Shown here in pieces: positions 16,795 to 25,102 of a stretch of 64,000 nt of DNA. The translations under genes and the position numbers were made by a program. The notes under the pieces were generated by a model that saw only the letters and a list, made by a program, of their open reading frames with translations, was not told where the DNA came from and ran no database searches. Each line of letters starts with the position of its first letter. Position 1 is the first letter of the stretch. Location: assembly GCA_964349835.1 (NCBI GenBank), contig CAYGID010000004.1, positions 9,025 to 73,024 on the forward strand, in the 5' to 3' direction. The stretch is from JAQVSH01 sp964349835 (GTDB lineage Bacteria > Bacteroidota > Bacteroidia > Bacteroidales > UBA4181).

Positions 16795-17535
16795 TTATCT
16801 GACTGATTGTTGCAGGTGCCGATCCAAAGGAACCAAGGCGTCGCCCCGAAGAATGGGAATCACCGTTGTGAGATCGAAGGTGTGGCAATAAGCCAGAATA
16901 TCGTCGAGACTTTTTTGTCTAAGACGGCTGCGTTGCGCGGCCTTTTCGACATACGCCAACGGATCGTTTTCGGCCAGACCCCACAAATCGAGCGAGGCTA
17001 CCACACTGTCGCACTCCGAAAAAAAGCGGCCTCCCTCAAGTAATTTTTTGCACATGGCACCTGCAAGTAAGGTATCCTCCAGATTAAAACGGTTTTTCCA
17101 TCCGGCACAAAACAGAATCACATCGCGATCCTCCTGTTCAAGCCAGCTGCACAAGGCCGAGAAATTAAGATAGGATCCAATCGTAACGGTATGACAACCG
17201 GAAGCCATTACAATCGATTTGGTTCCATTGGTTGTGGTGTAAATTACAGTTCTGCCCTCGATATTCTCCCTTGAAAAATTTTTAGGAGAGTTGCCGAAAT
17301 CGGCAAAATCGAGAGTAATTCCATCCCTTTCGCCCGCAACCACATAGCCTTTCTCCTTATATTCCCTGAGCGTCTCCGTGTCGGCAACAGGAATCAGCGA
17401 AGTGGCGCCATTCATCAGGGCAGTGCAGATGGAGGAGGTGGCCCTCAGTACATCAATAATCACGCAGTTGGCATCCGAACTGGCATGCAATCCGAACAGC
17501 GCCGGCGAAAAACAGACTTCCAATCTCTTTTGCAT
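16795..17535 (-). CDS. comB: ComB-family phosphatase (2-phosphosulfolactate phosphatase-like)
   Basis: 246 aa. Family features seen are VIIDVLRATSSICTAL near residue 26, GERDGITLDFADFGNSP, YTTTNGTKSI and FCAGWKNRFNLEDTLLAG. In methanogens ComB dephosphorylates 2-phosphosulfolactate in coenzyme M synthesis. Bacterial homologues are common where coenzyme M is not made, so the real substrate is unknown. It begins 2 nt after the gcvT stop and belongs to the kbl-gcvT-comB unit, hinting at a link to threonine/glycine catabolism. No comA or comC homologue is in the window. Confidence 0.8.
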   Translation of the reverse strand: MQKRLEVCFSPALFGLHASSDANCVIIDVLRATSSICTALMNGATSLIPVADTETLREYKEKGYVVAGERDGITLDFADFGNSPKNFSRENIEGRTVIYTTTNGTKSIVMASGCHTVTIGSYLNFSALCSWLEQEDRDVILFCAGWKNRFNLEDTLLAGAMCKKLLEGGRFFSECDSVVASLDLWGLAENDPLAYVEKAAQRSRLRQKSLDDILAYCHTFDLTTVIPILRGDALVPLDRHLQQSVR

Positions 17536-17537
17536 GA

Positions 17538-18620
17538 TTACACCAGAAAAGGCATTTTTACCACTTGGGCCTTCAGCATTTTATTTCGCACGGAAATAAA
17601 AAGCTCAGTGCCAATCCCTGCATTAGCTGTAGTTACATAACCCATCCCGATACCCTTGTTCAGGCAGGGCGATTGAGTACCCGAAGTAACCACACCTACC
17701 TCGCTGCCGGCACTGTCGCAAATGGGGTAGCCATGACGAGGAATTCCCCGGTCAATCAGTTCGAAACCAACTAACTGTCTCTGCACACCCTCGTTTTTCT
17801 GTTTCTCAAACAGCGGTCTGTCAATAAAACCTTTGGTGAACTTGGTAATCCATCCCAAACCGGCCTCAAGAGGAGAGGTAGAATCGTCAATGTCGTTACC
17901 ATACAGAGAGTATCCCATCTCCAGACGTAGCGTATCGCGGGCGCCCAGACCTATCGGCAGAATACCAAACTCTTTGCCCGCCTCCAGAATCTTATTGTAA
18001 ATCTTGATTCCATCGGAATTGTAGAAGTATAGTTCGAACCCTCCGGCTCCCGTATATCCAGTATTCGAAATGATAACCTGCCCGGCCCCGGCAAAAGAAC
18101 CGGTAACAAAATGGTAATAGGCTATAGATTTGAGGTTTACATCGGTCAGTTTCTGAAGCGTGGCCAAGGCGTTCGGCCCCTGTACAGCAAGCTGAGAAAT
18201 ACGATCCGAAGCATTCTCCAATTCGGCGCCAAATTCCAGGTTACAAGAGGTAATCCAGTTGAAGTCTTTTTCGATATTGGAGGCATTCACAACTAAAAGA
18301 TATTTCTCCTCATCGTACTTGTACACCAACAGGTCGTCAACAATTCCACCTTTCCCGTTAGGGAAACAGGAGTACTGGGCCTTTCCGGGAGTCAGAAGAT
18401 TCAAGTCGTTTGTGGTGATATACTGCAAAAGACCCAAGGCATTGGGCCCTTTTACCCATATCTCACCCATATGCGACACATCGAAAATGCCCACACTGTT
18501 ACGAACCGCCAGATGTTCTTTGATAAGACCCGAGAACTCTACAGGCATGTGAAACCCTGCAAAAGGAACCATTTTGGCCCCCATAGCTATATGGAACGAT
18601 TCAAAAATTGTTGCTTTCAT
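17538..18620 (-). CDS. gcvT: Glycine cleavage system T protein (aminomethyltransferase)
   Basis: 360 aa, full length. FAGFHMPVEF, GIFDVSHMGE, GYTGAGGFELYF and the C-terminal GVVTSGTQSP segment are GcvT signatures. It transfers the aminomethyl carbon of lipoylated GcvH to THF, giving 5,10-methylene-THF and ammonia. GcvH and GcvP are not in the window. The start overlaps the kbl stop (ATGA), so glycine made by Kbl is processed by a coupled gene. Confidence 0.95.
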   Translation of the reverse strand: MKATIFESFHIAMGAKMVPFAGFHMPVEFSGLIKEHLAVRNSVGIFDVSHMGEIWVKGPNALGLLQYITTNDLNLLTPGKAQYSCFPNGKGGIVDDLLVYKYDEEKYLLVVNASNIEKDFNWITSCNLEFGAELENASDRISQLAVQGPNALATLQKLTDVNLKSIAYYHFVTGSFAGAGQVIISNTGYTGAGGFELYFYNSDGIKIYNKILEAGKEFGILPIGLGARDTLRLEMGYSLYGNDIDDSTSPLEAGLGWITKFTKGFIDRPLFEKQKNEGVQRQLVGFELIDRGIPRHGYPICDSAGSEVGVVTSGTQSPCLNKGIGMGYVTTANAGIGTELFISVRNKMLKAQVVKMPFLV

Positions 18621-19810
18621 TCTGCTAATACCTTCAATTTTTTACCAACTTTAGTAAAGGCCTCCACGCAACGGTCAATATCATTGAATGAGTGGCCTGC
18701 CGATAACTGCACCCGGATCCGGGCCTGCCCGGCGGGAACCACCGGATAAAAAAAGCCTGTTACATAAATCCCCTCCTCAAGCATAGCAGCGGCAAACTCC
18801 TGCGAAAGACGGGCATCATATAACATAACGGCGCAAATGGCCGACCGGGTTGGCTTCATATCGAATCCGGCAGAAGCCATCTTCTGTGTAAAACGGGCAA
18901 TATTCGCAACCAATCGATCGTGCAATCCCTTATCCTCTTCGAGCATTCGGAAAACCTCGAGCGAGGCACCAACCACTGCCGGCGGAATAGAGTTAGAAAA
19001 CAGGTAGGGTCTCGACCGCTGACGAAGAAGGGCTATCAACTCCTTAGGACCCGATGTAAATCCGCCGATTGCACCCCCGAAGGCCTTTCCCAGGGTACCT
19101 GTATAAATATCAATTTTACCGTAGGTATCGAACTGTTCGCTGACGCCCTTCCCGGTAGGCCCCACCACGCCTGCCGAGTGGCATTCGTCGACCATGACCA
19201 GCGCCTTATATTTCTGCGCCAATTCACAAATTTTGTCCATTGGAGCCACATTCCCATCCATCGAAAAGACTCCGTCGGTAACGATAATGCGGAAACGCGC
19301 TGATTGTGCTTCTATAAGAGCCGCCTCGAGCGATTGCATATCGGCATTTGCATAACGAAGTCGCTTTGCCTTGCATAACCGAACACCATCAATTATAGAG
19401 GCGTGGTTCAACGCATCCGAAATGATAGCATCCTCTTCCGAAAAGAGCGGTTCAAACAGCCCTCCATTGGCGTCGAAACAGGCAGCATAGAGAATCGTAT
19501 CTTCGGTTTTGAAGAATCGCGAAACAGCAGCCTCAAGCTCTTTGTGTAAATCCTGAGTTCCGCAGATGAATCGGACCGACGACATTCCGTACCCGTGCGA
19601 ATCCATTGCCAATTTGGCTGCCTGAATCACTCTGGGATGGTTAGAAAGACCCAGATAGTTGTTGGCACAGAAGTTCAGTACCTGCTCACCTGATTGCAAC
19701 GCTATAGAACTACTCTGCGGGGTAACGATAATACGCTCCCGCTTAAACAGACCGGCCGCTTCGATAGAACGAAGCTCTTCCGACAAAAAAGGGGCAATTT
19801 GATTATACAT
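18617..19810 (-). CDS. kbl: Glycine C-acetyltransferase (2-amino-3-ketobutyrate CoA ligase)
   Basis: 397 aa from Met at 19810 (MYNQIAPFLSEEL). The PLP lysine is in GTLGKAFGG; NFCANNYLGLSNHP and DECHSAGVVGPTGKG are diagnostic of alpha-oxoamine synthases of the Kbl type. It splits 2-amino-3-ketobutyrate with CoA into glycine and acetyl-CoA. A longer frame to 19978 has no family support. It is divergent from tdh, which supplies its substrate. Confidence 0.93.
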   Translation of the reverse strand: MYNQIAPFLSEELRSIEAAGLFKRERIIVTPQSSSIALQSGEQVLNFCANNYLGLSNHPRVIQAAKLAMDSHGYGMSSVRFICGTQDLHKELEAAVSRFFKTEDTILYAACFDANGGLFEPLFSEEDAIISDALNHASIIDGVRLCKAKRLRYANADMQSLEAALIEAQSARFRIIVTDGVFSMDGNVAPMDKICELAQKYKALVMVDECHSAGVVGPTGKGVSEQFDTYGKIDIYTGTLGKAFGGAIGGFTSGPKELIALLRQRSRPYLFSNSIPPAVVGASLEVFRMLEEDKGLHDRLVANIARFTQKMASAGFDMKPTRSAICAVMLYDARLSQEFAAAMLEEGIYVTGFFYPVVPAGQARIRVQLSAGHSFNDIDRCVEAFTKVGKKLKVLAE

Positions 19811-20116
19811 TTCAGAGATGGATGGAGGTTTACTGCCGCAAAAATCACCTTTTTTTTCGGATAACCAACCCTTTCTGTGGAGTTCTTTGTGCACCCCGCA
19901 GCGGATGAAGAAGTAGTTTCGGGTTATGTTTTCAATTTCAGTACTTTGAGCGCATTCGATATGTTTTACAACATACAACCCTTAATTTTCAGCATTTTAT
20001 GCCGTAAAACATTTTTTATGAAGAAAATGATGTATCAATGTAAACCCGGCAACTAAAGCTGGTTTTCACCTAAAAATCTTATGTATGTTTGTTCGCTAAA
20101 AAGCCCGAAATATCGA
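19811..20116. promoter_or_regulatory. Divergent kbl/tdh regulatory region with inverted repeats
   Basis: 306 bp without a gene. It holds a 9-bp inverted repeat, ATGTTTTAC at 19961-19969 and GTAAAACAT at 20004-20012. The left arm also lies within a smaller palindrome (ATGTT-TTAC-AACAT, 19961-19974). A tdh -7 box is at 20084-20091. On the minus strand GATTTTTG at 19846-19839 is a near match for a kbl -7 box. An operator shared by the two halves of the threonine pathway is plausible but inferred. Confidence 0.45.
20084..20091 (+). promoter_or_regulatory. -7 box of tdh
   Basis: TATGTTTG matches TAnnTTTG. It overlaps the upstream ATG at 20081, which argues that translation starts at 20117. The -33 region has only a TTTT run at imperfect spacing. 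Confidence 0.5.
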
Positions 20117-21076
20117 ATGAAAAGAGTCCTGATTATTGGTTCAACCGGTCAAATCGGTACGGAGTTAACAGTTGCCCTCAGGGCAATTTATGGATATCAG
20201 AATGTAGTGGCCGGATATGTGGAAAATCAACTTCCACCTTACGAGATAGCCTCATCGGGGCCGATTGCCGAAGTTGATGTTACCCGTCCCGAAACCATTC
20301 TATCGGTTGTGAAGAGATACGCCATCGATACCATTTTTAATCTTGCAGCCCTTCTTTCGGCGGTGGCTGAGGAGAAACCCCGGTTGGCCTGGCATATCGG
20401 GGTCGACGGACTTTGCAATGTACTCGAAGTGGCCCGACAAGAGCAGTGCGCCCTCTTTACGCCCAGTTCGATTGGCGCCTTTGGGAAAGGCACCCCTGCC
20501 TACAACACACCACAGGAAACCCTCCAGAGACCTACTACTATATATGGCATTACCAAAGTAACCGGAGAGTTGCTCAGCGACTACTACCACCTTCGCTACG
20601 GCGTTGATACCCGTTCGGTGCGCTTTCCCGGATTGATTTCGAACGTAGCTTTACCGGGAGGCGGAACAACCGATTACGCGGTCGAACTCTTTTACGCCGC
20701 AGTTGAGGGAAAAAAATTCGCTTGCCCGATCGAGGCAGGCACCTTCATGGACATGATGTATATGCCCGACGCTCTGCGCGCCTGCATTGAGTTGATGGAG
20801 GCCGATCCTATGCGATTGGTACATCGTAATGCATTCAACATCACCGCGATGAGCTTAGATCCTGAGATTTTGTTTGCTGAGGTTCGCAAGCACATCCCAA
20901 ATTTCGATACAGAATACCGTATCGATCCTGTGCGTCAAGCCATTGCCGATAGCTGGCCAAATAGCCTCGATGATTCCTGTGCAAGAGAGGAGTGGGGCTG
21001 GTTGCCGCAATTCAATTTAGGAACCATGGCGGTTGATATGATAGCCAAACTCACAAAAAAATTGAAAACTCCTTAA
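20117..21076 (+). CDS. tdh: L-threonine 3-dehydrogenase, short-chain (epimerase-like) type
   Basis: 319 aa from Met at 20117. The Rossmann motif GSTGQIGTEL follows the start, and the SDR catalytic pair is in IYGITKVTGE (Tyr and Lys). FPGLIS and DMMYMPDALRA are typical of the extended-SDR threonine dehydrogenases. It oxidises threonine to 2-amino-3-ketobutyrate for Kbl. An upstream ATG at 20081 would add 12 residues but sits in the promoter box. It is divergently transcribed from kbl-gcvT-comB. Confidence 0.9.
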   Translation: MKRVLIIGSTGQIGTELTVALRAIYGYQNVVAGYVENQLPPYEIASSGPIAEVDVTRPETILSVVKRYAIDTIFNLAALLSAVAEEKPRLAWHIGVDGLCNVLEVARQEQCALFTPSSIGAFGKGTPAYNTPQETLQRPTTIYGITKVTGELLSDYYHLRYGVDTRSVRFPGLISNVALPGGGTTDYAVELFYAAVEGKKFACPIEAGTFMDMMYMPDALRACIELMEADPMRLVHRNAFNITAMSLDPEILFAEVRKHIPNFDTEYRIDPVRQAIADSWPNSLDDSCAREEWGWLPQFNLGTMAVDMIAKLTKKLKTP

Positions 21077-21082
21077 AATGAT

Positions 21083-21090
21083 TACCTTTG
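21083..21090 (+). promoter_or_regulatory. -7 box of the DEAD-box helicase gene
   Basis: TACCTTTG fits TAnnTTTG exactly. It implies a 5' untranslated leader of about 165-170 nt before the start at 21265. Confidence 0.55.
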
Positions 21091-21092
21091 CG

Positions 21093-21264
21093 CCGGGAAT
21101 TTGAAAAAATTCCGGGTTTGCGTCTTGTGAGAGCCGATATCAGTTTGCGTGCATTCGCCTTCGCTTCAAAGTTTTTCGCCGCCCTAATTTAATTCGTTTA
21201 CTATCCGCAAATTTCCGGGAGATTGCATGGGGCAATGGCTTGGGTGGCGGAAAATGGTCCTTTA
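21093..21264 (+). promoter_or_regulatory. Long structured 5' leader of the DEAD-box helicase
   Basis: The leader begins with a hairpin at 21093-21116: a stem around GGAATTT/AAATTCC closed by a GAAA tetraloop, with one bulge near its base. Long leaders are common on cold-induced helicase and cold-shock mRNAs; a regulatory role here is inferred. Confidence 0.4.
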
Positions 21265-22986
21265 ATGAAAACATTCGAAGAATTGGGGGTCTCCCCCGAA
21301 ATCTTGAGGGCAGTTGTGGCCCTCGGTTACGAGCATCCTATGCCCGTCCAGGAACAGGTGATCCCCCTGTTACTCCAACAACACAACGATGTAATTGCCC
21401 TGGCTCAAACCGGGACTGGAAAAACGGCGGCTTTCGGGCTGCCCTTGATTCAAAAGGCAGAAACATCGGTAAAAACGCCGCAGGCCATAGTGCTGTGTCC
21501 CACGCGCGAACTCTGCGTACAAATCTCGGGCGATTTAAATGACTATGCCGAATTCAGCCCGGATATCCGGATTTTGCCCGTTTATGGAGGTGCCAGCATC
21601 GACCACCAAATCCAGATGCTGCGCAGGGGAGTCCAAATTGTGGTGGCAACGCCCGGAAGGCTGATCGACCTGATTCATCGCCGCGCTGTTGTCCTCGACA
21701 AAGTATCGACCGTGGTTCTTGACGAAGCCGACGAAATGCTCAATATGGGCTTCTCCGAAAGCATCGACGAAATTCTTGCATCTATCCCTGCCGACCGACA
21801 GACCCTTCTGTTTTCGGCAACAATGCCCTCACAGATTGCCGCTATCACCCGTAAGTACATGAAGGAACCCATTGAAATCACCATTGGGAACAAAAACGCG
21901 GGAGCCGAAAACGTGAAGCACATCTATTATATGGTGCATGCAAAGGATAAATACAAAGCGCTGAAGAGGATAGCCGACTATAACCCGGATATTTACGGCA
22001 TTGTTTTTTGCCGCACCCGGAAAGAGACACAAGAGATAGCCGACCTGTTGATTCAGGATGGCTATAGCGCAGATTCTCTTCATGGCGACCTTTCGCAGGC
22101 ACAACGCGACTTGGTGATGCAAAAATTTCGTGTACGCAACATTCAGTTATTGGTTGCCACCGATGTGGCTGCCAGAGGCCTTGATGTAGAGAACCTGACC
22201 CATGTAATACACTATCAACTTCCCGACGACATTGAAGCCTACACCCACAGAAGTGGTCGTACTGGCAGGGCCGGCAAAACTGGAATCTCTGTTGCCATTG
22301 TCCATCTAAAAGAGCGTCACCTCATTAAAGCCATCGAAAAGATTATCGGGAAGAGCTTCGTAGCCGAAAAGATTCCTACGGGCGAGAAGATTTGTGAAAA
22401 GCAACTCTTTCACAAAGTCGACAAGATGGAGAAGGTAGAAATAGATCCTACGCCCATTGAACCCTTCCTGGCTTCTATCTATCGCAAATTGGAGTGGCTC
22501 GACAAGGAGGAGATCATTAAACGATTCATCTCTTTAGAGTTCAATACATTACTCACGTACTATAAAGATTCAATCGATTTAAATCCGTCGGAAGATTCGT
22601 TCGAAAGCCGAAAAGGCCGCAGAAATAAAGAGCCCTTCCTCGAAGGCTCCGACCGCTCGGGTCGCACCGAAGAGGGGTTTGTTCGTCTCTTTATCAATAT
22701 AGGCAAGGAAGACGGACTCTATCCCAACCATCTGATTGGTTTGCTGAATGACTTTATTCCTGGACGGAGAATCCGTTTGGGCAAAATAGAGTTGATGAAA
22801 ACCTTCTCCTTTTTTGAAATCGAAAATGCCGATAAAAAGGCGGTCATGAATGCCTTATCAAACCTTACCTATCACAATCGGAGAGTAGTGGTCGATGTAG
22901 CCAGCCCCAAAGCCGAATTTGACGAGGCGTCGGGAGAATCGTATGCCGGCAAGAAAAAATCAAGAAAAGTAAAGGAAGATAAGTAG
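21265..22986 (+). CDS. DEAD-box ATP-dependent RNA helicase (DeaD/CsdA-like)
   Basis: 573 aa from Met at 21265 (MKTFEELGVSPEIL); an upstream in-frame ATG at 21223 adds 14 residues without family support. Motifs in order: Q motif, AQTGTGKT, PTRELCVQ, DEAD, SAT, and HRSGRTGRAG. The C-terminal part (about 470-550, with FVRLFINIGKEDGLYPNHLIGL) is a DbpA-type RNA-binding domain, followed by a Lys-rich tail. It unwinds RNA in ribosome assembly or decay. It has its own promoter, a long leader, and a strong hairpin after the stop. Confidence 0.93.
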   Translation: MKTFEELGVSPEILRAVVALGYEHPMPVQEQVIPLLLQQHNDVIALAQTGTGKTAAFGLPLIQKAETSVKTPQAIVLCPTRELCVQISGDLNDYAEFSPDIRILPVYGGASIDHQIQMLRRGVQIVVATPGRLIDLIHRRAVVLDKVSTVVLDEADEMLNMGFSESIDEILASIPADRQTLLFSATMPSQIAAITRKYMKEPIEITIGNKNAGAENVKHIYYMVHAKDKYKALKRIADYNPDIYGIVFCRTRKETQEIADLLIQDGYSADSLHGDLSQAQRDLVMQKFRVRNIQLLVATDVAARGLDVENLTHVIHYQLPDDIEAYTHRSGRTGRAGKTGISVAIVHLKERHLIKAIEKIIGKSFVAEKIPTGEKICEKQLFHKVDKMEKVEIDPTPIEPFLASIYRKLEWLDKEEIIKRFISLEFNTLLTYYKDSIDLNPSEDSFESRKGRRNKEPFLEGSDRSGRTEEGFVRLFINIGKEDGLYPNHLIGLLNDFIPGRRIRLGKIELMKTFSFFEIENADKKAVMNALSNLTYHNRRVVVDVASPKAEFDEASGESYAGKKKSRKVKEDK

Positions 22987-23025
22987 ATAGGTAGCCAGAA
23001 ACATTTATTACATATGTAAACTTGC

Positions 23026-23062
23026 CTGGGGCAGGGGAGGGGAAAACCCTCTTCTGCCCCAG
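23026..23062 (+). terminator. Hairpin after the DEAD-box gene
   Basis: A 16-bp stem (with two G-U pairs) around a GAAAA loop, 40 nt past the stop, with CTGTTTTGT downstream. It likely ends the helicase transcript. Confidence 0.6.
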
Positions 23063-23480
23063 CTGTTTTGTACCAATTCCCGCCGAAAATCCCCCATGTT
23101 TGTAGCCAATTTCTCATGCAATAATGGATGTGGAAAACCCGATTTATCAGGTTTATAATAGCTCCTTTACCACCTATAAACCAACTAATTATAACAATCA
23201 CCAAAAGTAAAAATGCAAGCATTTGTTTACATATGTATACAATGCGGGGTAACTCTTTGAGAAGTCAATGCATCTTTATTATAATTCATTGATTACCAAT
23301 AATAAGAAGCAGTTTATTTGACTTAATGATTTATATCGGCGTTTATTTAGTAACCCCTTTAATGGTAACATTCTTCTATGATTATATGTGAGAATTGCAC
23401 ATTCTGATTGTTTCCATTTGTAACCTACAAATGTTACCGATGTAACCAGAACGGAGGCGCCATTTGTCTCTATTATTAAT

Positions 23481-23490
23481 TACATTTGTA
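23481..23490 (+). promoter_or_regulatory. XRE gene -7 box overlapping a palindromic operator candidate
   Basis: TACATTTG (23481-23488) fits TAnnTTTG and lies inside TACATTTGTA, the same near-palindrome found upstream. Binding here would block the promoter, which fits autorepression. The start codon is 18 nt downstream. Confidence 0.45.
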
Positions 23491-23507
23491 TACTCAATTT
23501 TTTACCC

Positions 23508-23960
23508 ATGAAAAGCCGGATTCAGGAGATTTTACAGAGAGAGCAGCTTTCGGCAGCCCAGTTTGCCGACAAAATCGGTGTTCAGCGTTCCAGTGTTTCA
23601 CATGTGTTATCGGGACGTAACAAACCCAGTATAGATTTTATACAGAAAATCCTTCAAAACATAGATGGGATAAGTGCCGATTGGCTTCTCTCGGGTCGTG
23701 GCGAATTCCGGAAAAAACACGGCCCTTCCTCTTCAAGTATCGAAACCGGCCTGCTCTTCGAAGAAATCGAGAGTGCCGGGAGCCCGAAAAACCTCATTCA
23801 GGAGACGATGCAATACGAATCGGCCTCATCAACCCAAACCGACCCCTTGCCCACAACTGCTATTCCGCGCCTGCTCTCTGCCCCGACGGGGCAAAAACGT
23901 CTGGAAAGGGTTCTTTTCTTCTATTCCGACAACACTTTCACAGAGTACCGCCCAGAATAA
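23508..23960 (+). CDS. XRE-family helix-turn-helix transcriptional regulator
   Basis: 150 aa. The N-terminal HTH (about residues 4-60) contains AQFADKIGVQRSSVSHVLSGRNKPS, which is a Cro/C1-type fold seen in segments AQFADKIGVQ and SVSHVLSGRNKPS. GISADWLLSGRGE follows, typical of Bacteroidales XRE proteins. The middle is low-complexity and the C-terminus ends with RVLFFYSDNTFTEYRPE, a motif shared by these regulators. Targets are unknown. The upstream palindromes, one over the promoter, suggest autoregulation. pyrD follows but has its own promoter. Confidence 0.85.
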   Translation: MKSRIQEILQREQLSAAQFADKIGVQRSSVSHVLSGRNKPSIDFIQKILQNIDGISADWLLSGRGEFRKKHGPSSSSIETGLLFEEIESAGSPKNLIQETMQYESASSTQTDPLPTTAIPRLLSAPTGQKRLERVLFFYSDNTFTEYRPE

Positions 23961-23975
23961 GAATGCAGAATCGTG

Positions 23976-24006
23976 CTTGTAAAGCGTGCAAAAGAGCCTA
24001 TTTTTG
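23976..24006 (+). promoter_or_regulatory. Promoter for pyrD
   Basis: CTTG at 23976-23979, a 19-nt spacer, then TATTTTTG at 23999-24006. It lies downstream of the extended-frame ATG at 23973, so it supports the pyrD start at 24048. Confidence 0.6.
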
Positions 24007-24047
24007 TAGTTGAATCTGGCGGATTCCCGCCCCTTTGCAGAGAGCAT

Positions 24048-25085
24048 ATGTATAAGCATTTTGTCAGACCCGTCATGTTTTTATTTCCGCCCGAGTTTAT
24101 TCATAATCTCATCGTGGCGAAAATCAGATTCTTCTGCCGGATTCCCGGCTTTCCCGGGCTGCTGCGCCTTGGTTTTAGCGACGAAAAAGGCGGATTGGAA
24201 CGTGAAATCTGCGGGTTGAAATTCGCCCATCCCGTGGGTTTGGCGGCAGGGTTCGACAAAAACGCGACCTTCTATAATGAATTTTCGAACCTGGGCTTCT
24301 CTTTTATCGAGATAGGAACCGTAACACCGAAACCCCAACCGGGCAATTCCAAACCGAGAAGCTTCAGACTTCCCGCCGATCAAGCGCTGATTAACCGGAT
24401 GGGGTTTAATAATTTGGGAGCCGAATCTGCAGCCATCCGGTTGGCAAAATTCCGCCGTAAAGGGCTTATCATTGGCGGAAATATTGGAAAAAACAGTGCC
24501 ACATCGAATCAGGATGCACCTCAGGATTACATTTTTTGTTTTCGTGCGCTCTACGATGTGGTAGACTACTTCACCATTAACGTTAGCTGCCCGAATGTGG
24601 GAAACCTCTGCCAATTGCAAACCGAAGAGAGTTTGTCGGCCATACTGGGGGCGTTGTGCCAAGAGCGTGCTTCGAGAGCTGTTTATAGGCCTATATTCGT
24701 GAAGATTTCGCCCGATAACTCCTTTGCCCAGGTCGATGCTGCTTTGGAGGTAATCCGGAAATTGGGCATCGATGGAATCGTAGCCGTTAACACCACCACA
24801 TCGAGGGAGAGTCTGGCTACACCTGCGGAGTTGATTTCGAGCATCGGGAATGGCGGATTAAGCGGGAAACCGCTTACCGAACGGGCCAATGACATGGTGA
24901 AGCATATAGCACAAAAAACCGATGGAAAGCTCCCTATCATAGGCGTAGGGGGTATCATGACCCCTAACGATGCAGTTGAGCGGATGAAGGCCGGTGCCTG
25001 GCTGGTTCAGCTTTATTCGGGATTTATCTACGAAGGGCCGGGCTTCGCAAAACGGATACTCAGAGCCCTTAGAAAGAATCTTTAG
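24048..25085 (+). CDS. pyrD: Dihydroorotate dehydrogenase, class 2 (quinone-linked)
   Basis: 345 aa from ATG at 24048 (MYKHFVRPVMFLFPPEF). The N-terminal hydrophobic helix that docks class-2 enzymes to the membrane is present. FMN-domain motifs include PVGLAAGFDKNA, IEIGTVTPKPQPGN, NRMGFNN, NVSCPN and the C-terminal IIGVGGI and LVQLYSGFIYEGP. It oxidises dihydroorotate to orotate in pyrimidine synthesis using quinone. The frame is open back to 23973, but the promoter lies within that extension. Confidence 0.93.
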   Translation: MYKHFVRPVMFLFPPEFIHNLIVAKIRFFCRIPGFPGLLRLGFSDEKGGLEREICGLKFAHPVGLAAGFDKNATFYNEFSNLGFSFIEIGTVTPKPQPGNSKPRSFRLPADQALINRMGFNNLGAESAAIRLAKFRRKGLIIGGNIGKNSATSNQDAPQDYIFCFRALYDVVDYFTINVSCPNVGNLCQLQTEESLSAILGALCQERASRAVYRPIFVKISPDNSFAQVDAALEVIRKLGIDGIVAVNTTTSRESLATPAELISSIGNGGLSGKPLTERANDMVKHIAQKTDGKLPIIGVGGIMTPNDAVERMKAGAWLVQLYSGFIYEGPGFAKRILRALRKNL

Positions 25086-25102
25086 GCCCGATTGAGGTGT
25101 TT

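Larger units (their letters stand above)
22987..23507. promoter_or_regulatory. 521-bp intergenic region with palindrome clusters upstream of the XRE gene
   Basis: No gene is supported here. It contains the palindrome TACATATGTA at 23009-23018 and again at 23228-23237, and TACATTTGTA at 23481-23490. CATTTGTA-ACC-TACAAATG at 23415-23433 is a perfect 8-bp inverted repeat, and GTTAC-CGAT-GTAAC follows at 23433-23446. GTAAC occurs at 23249, 23350, 23365, 23420 and 23442. A terminator-like hairpin sits at 23026-23062. The pattern suggests operators for the adjacent XRE protein (inference). Confidence 0.5.

Noticed and set aside
23973..24047. N-terminal extension of PyrD
   Set aside because: The pyrD promoter lies within it and class-2 PyrD proteins begin with the membrane helix at Met 24048.
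24081..24662. 193-codon minus-strand frame over pyrD
   Set aside because: No signal or domain, and the plus-strand PyrD motifs are unambiguous.
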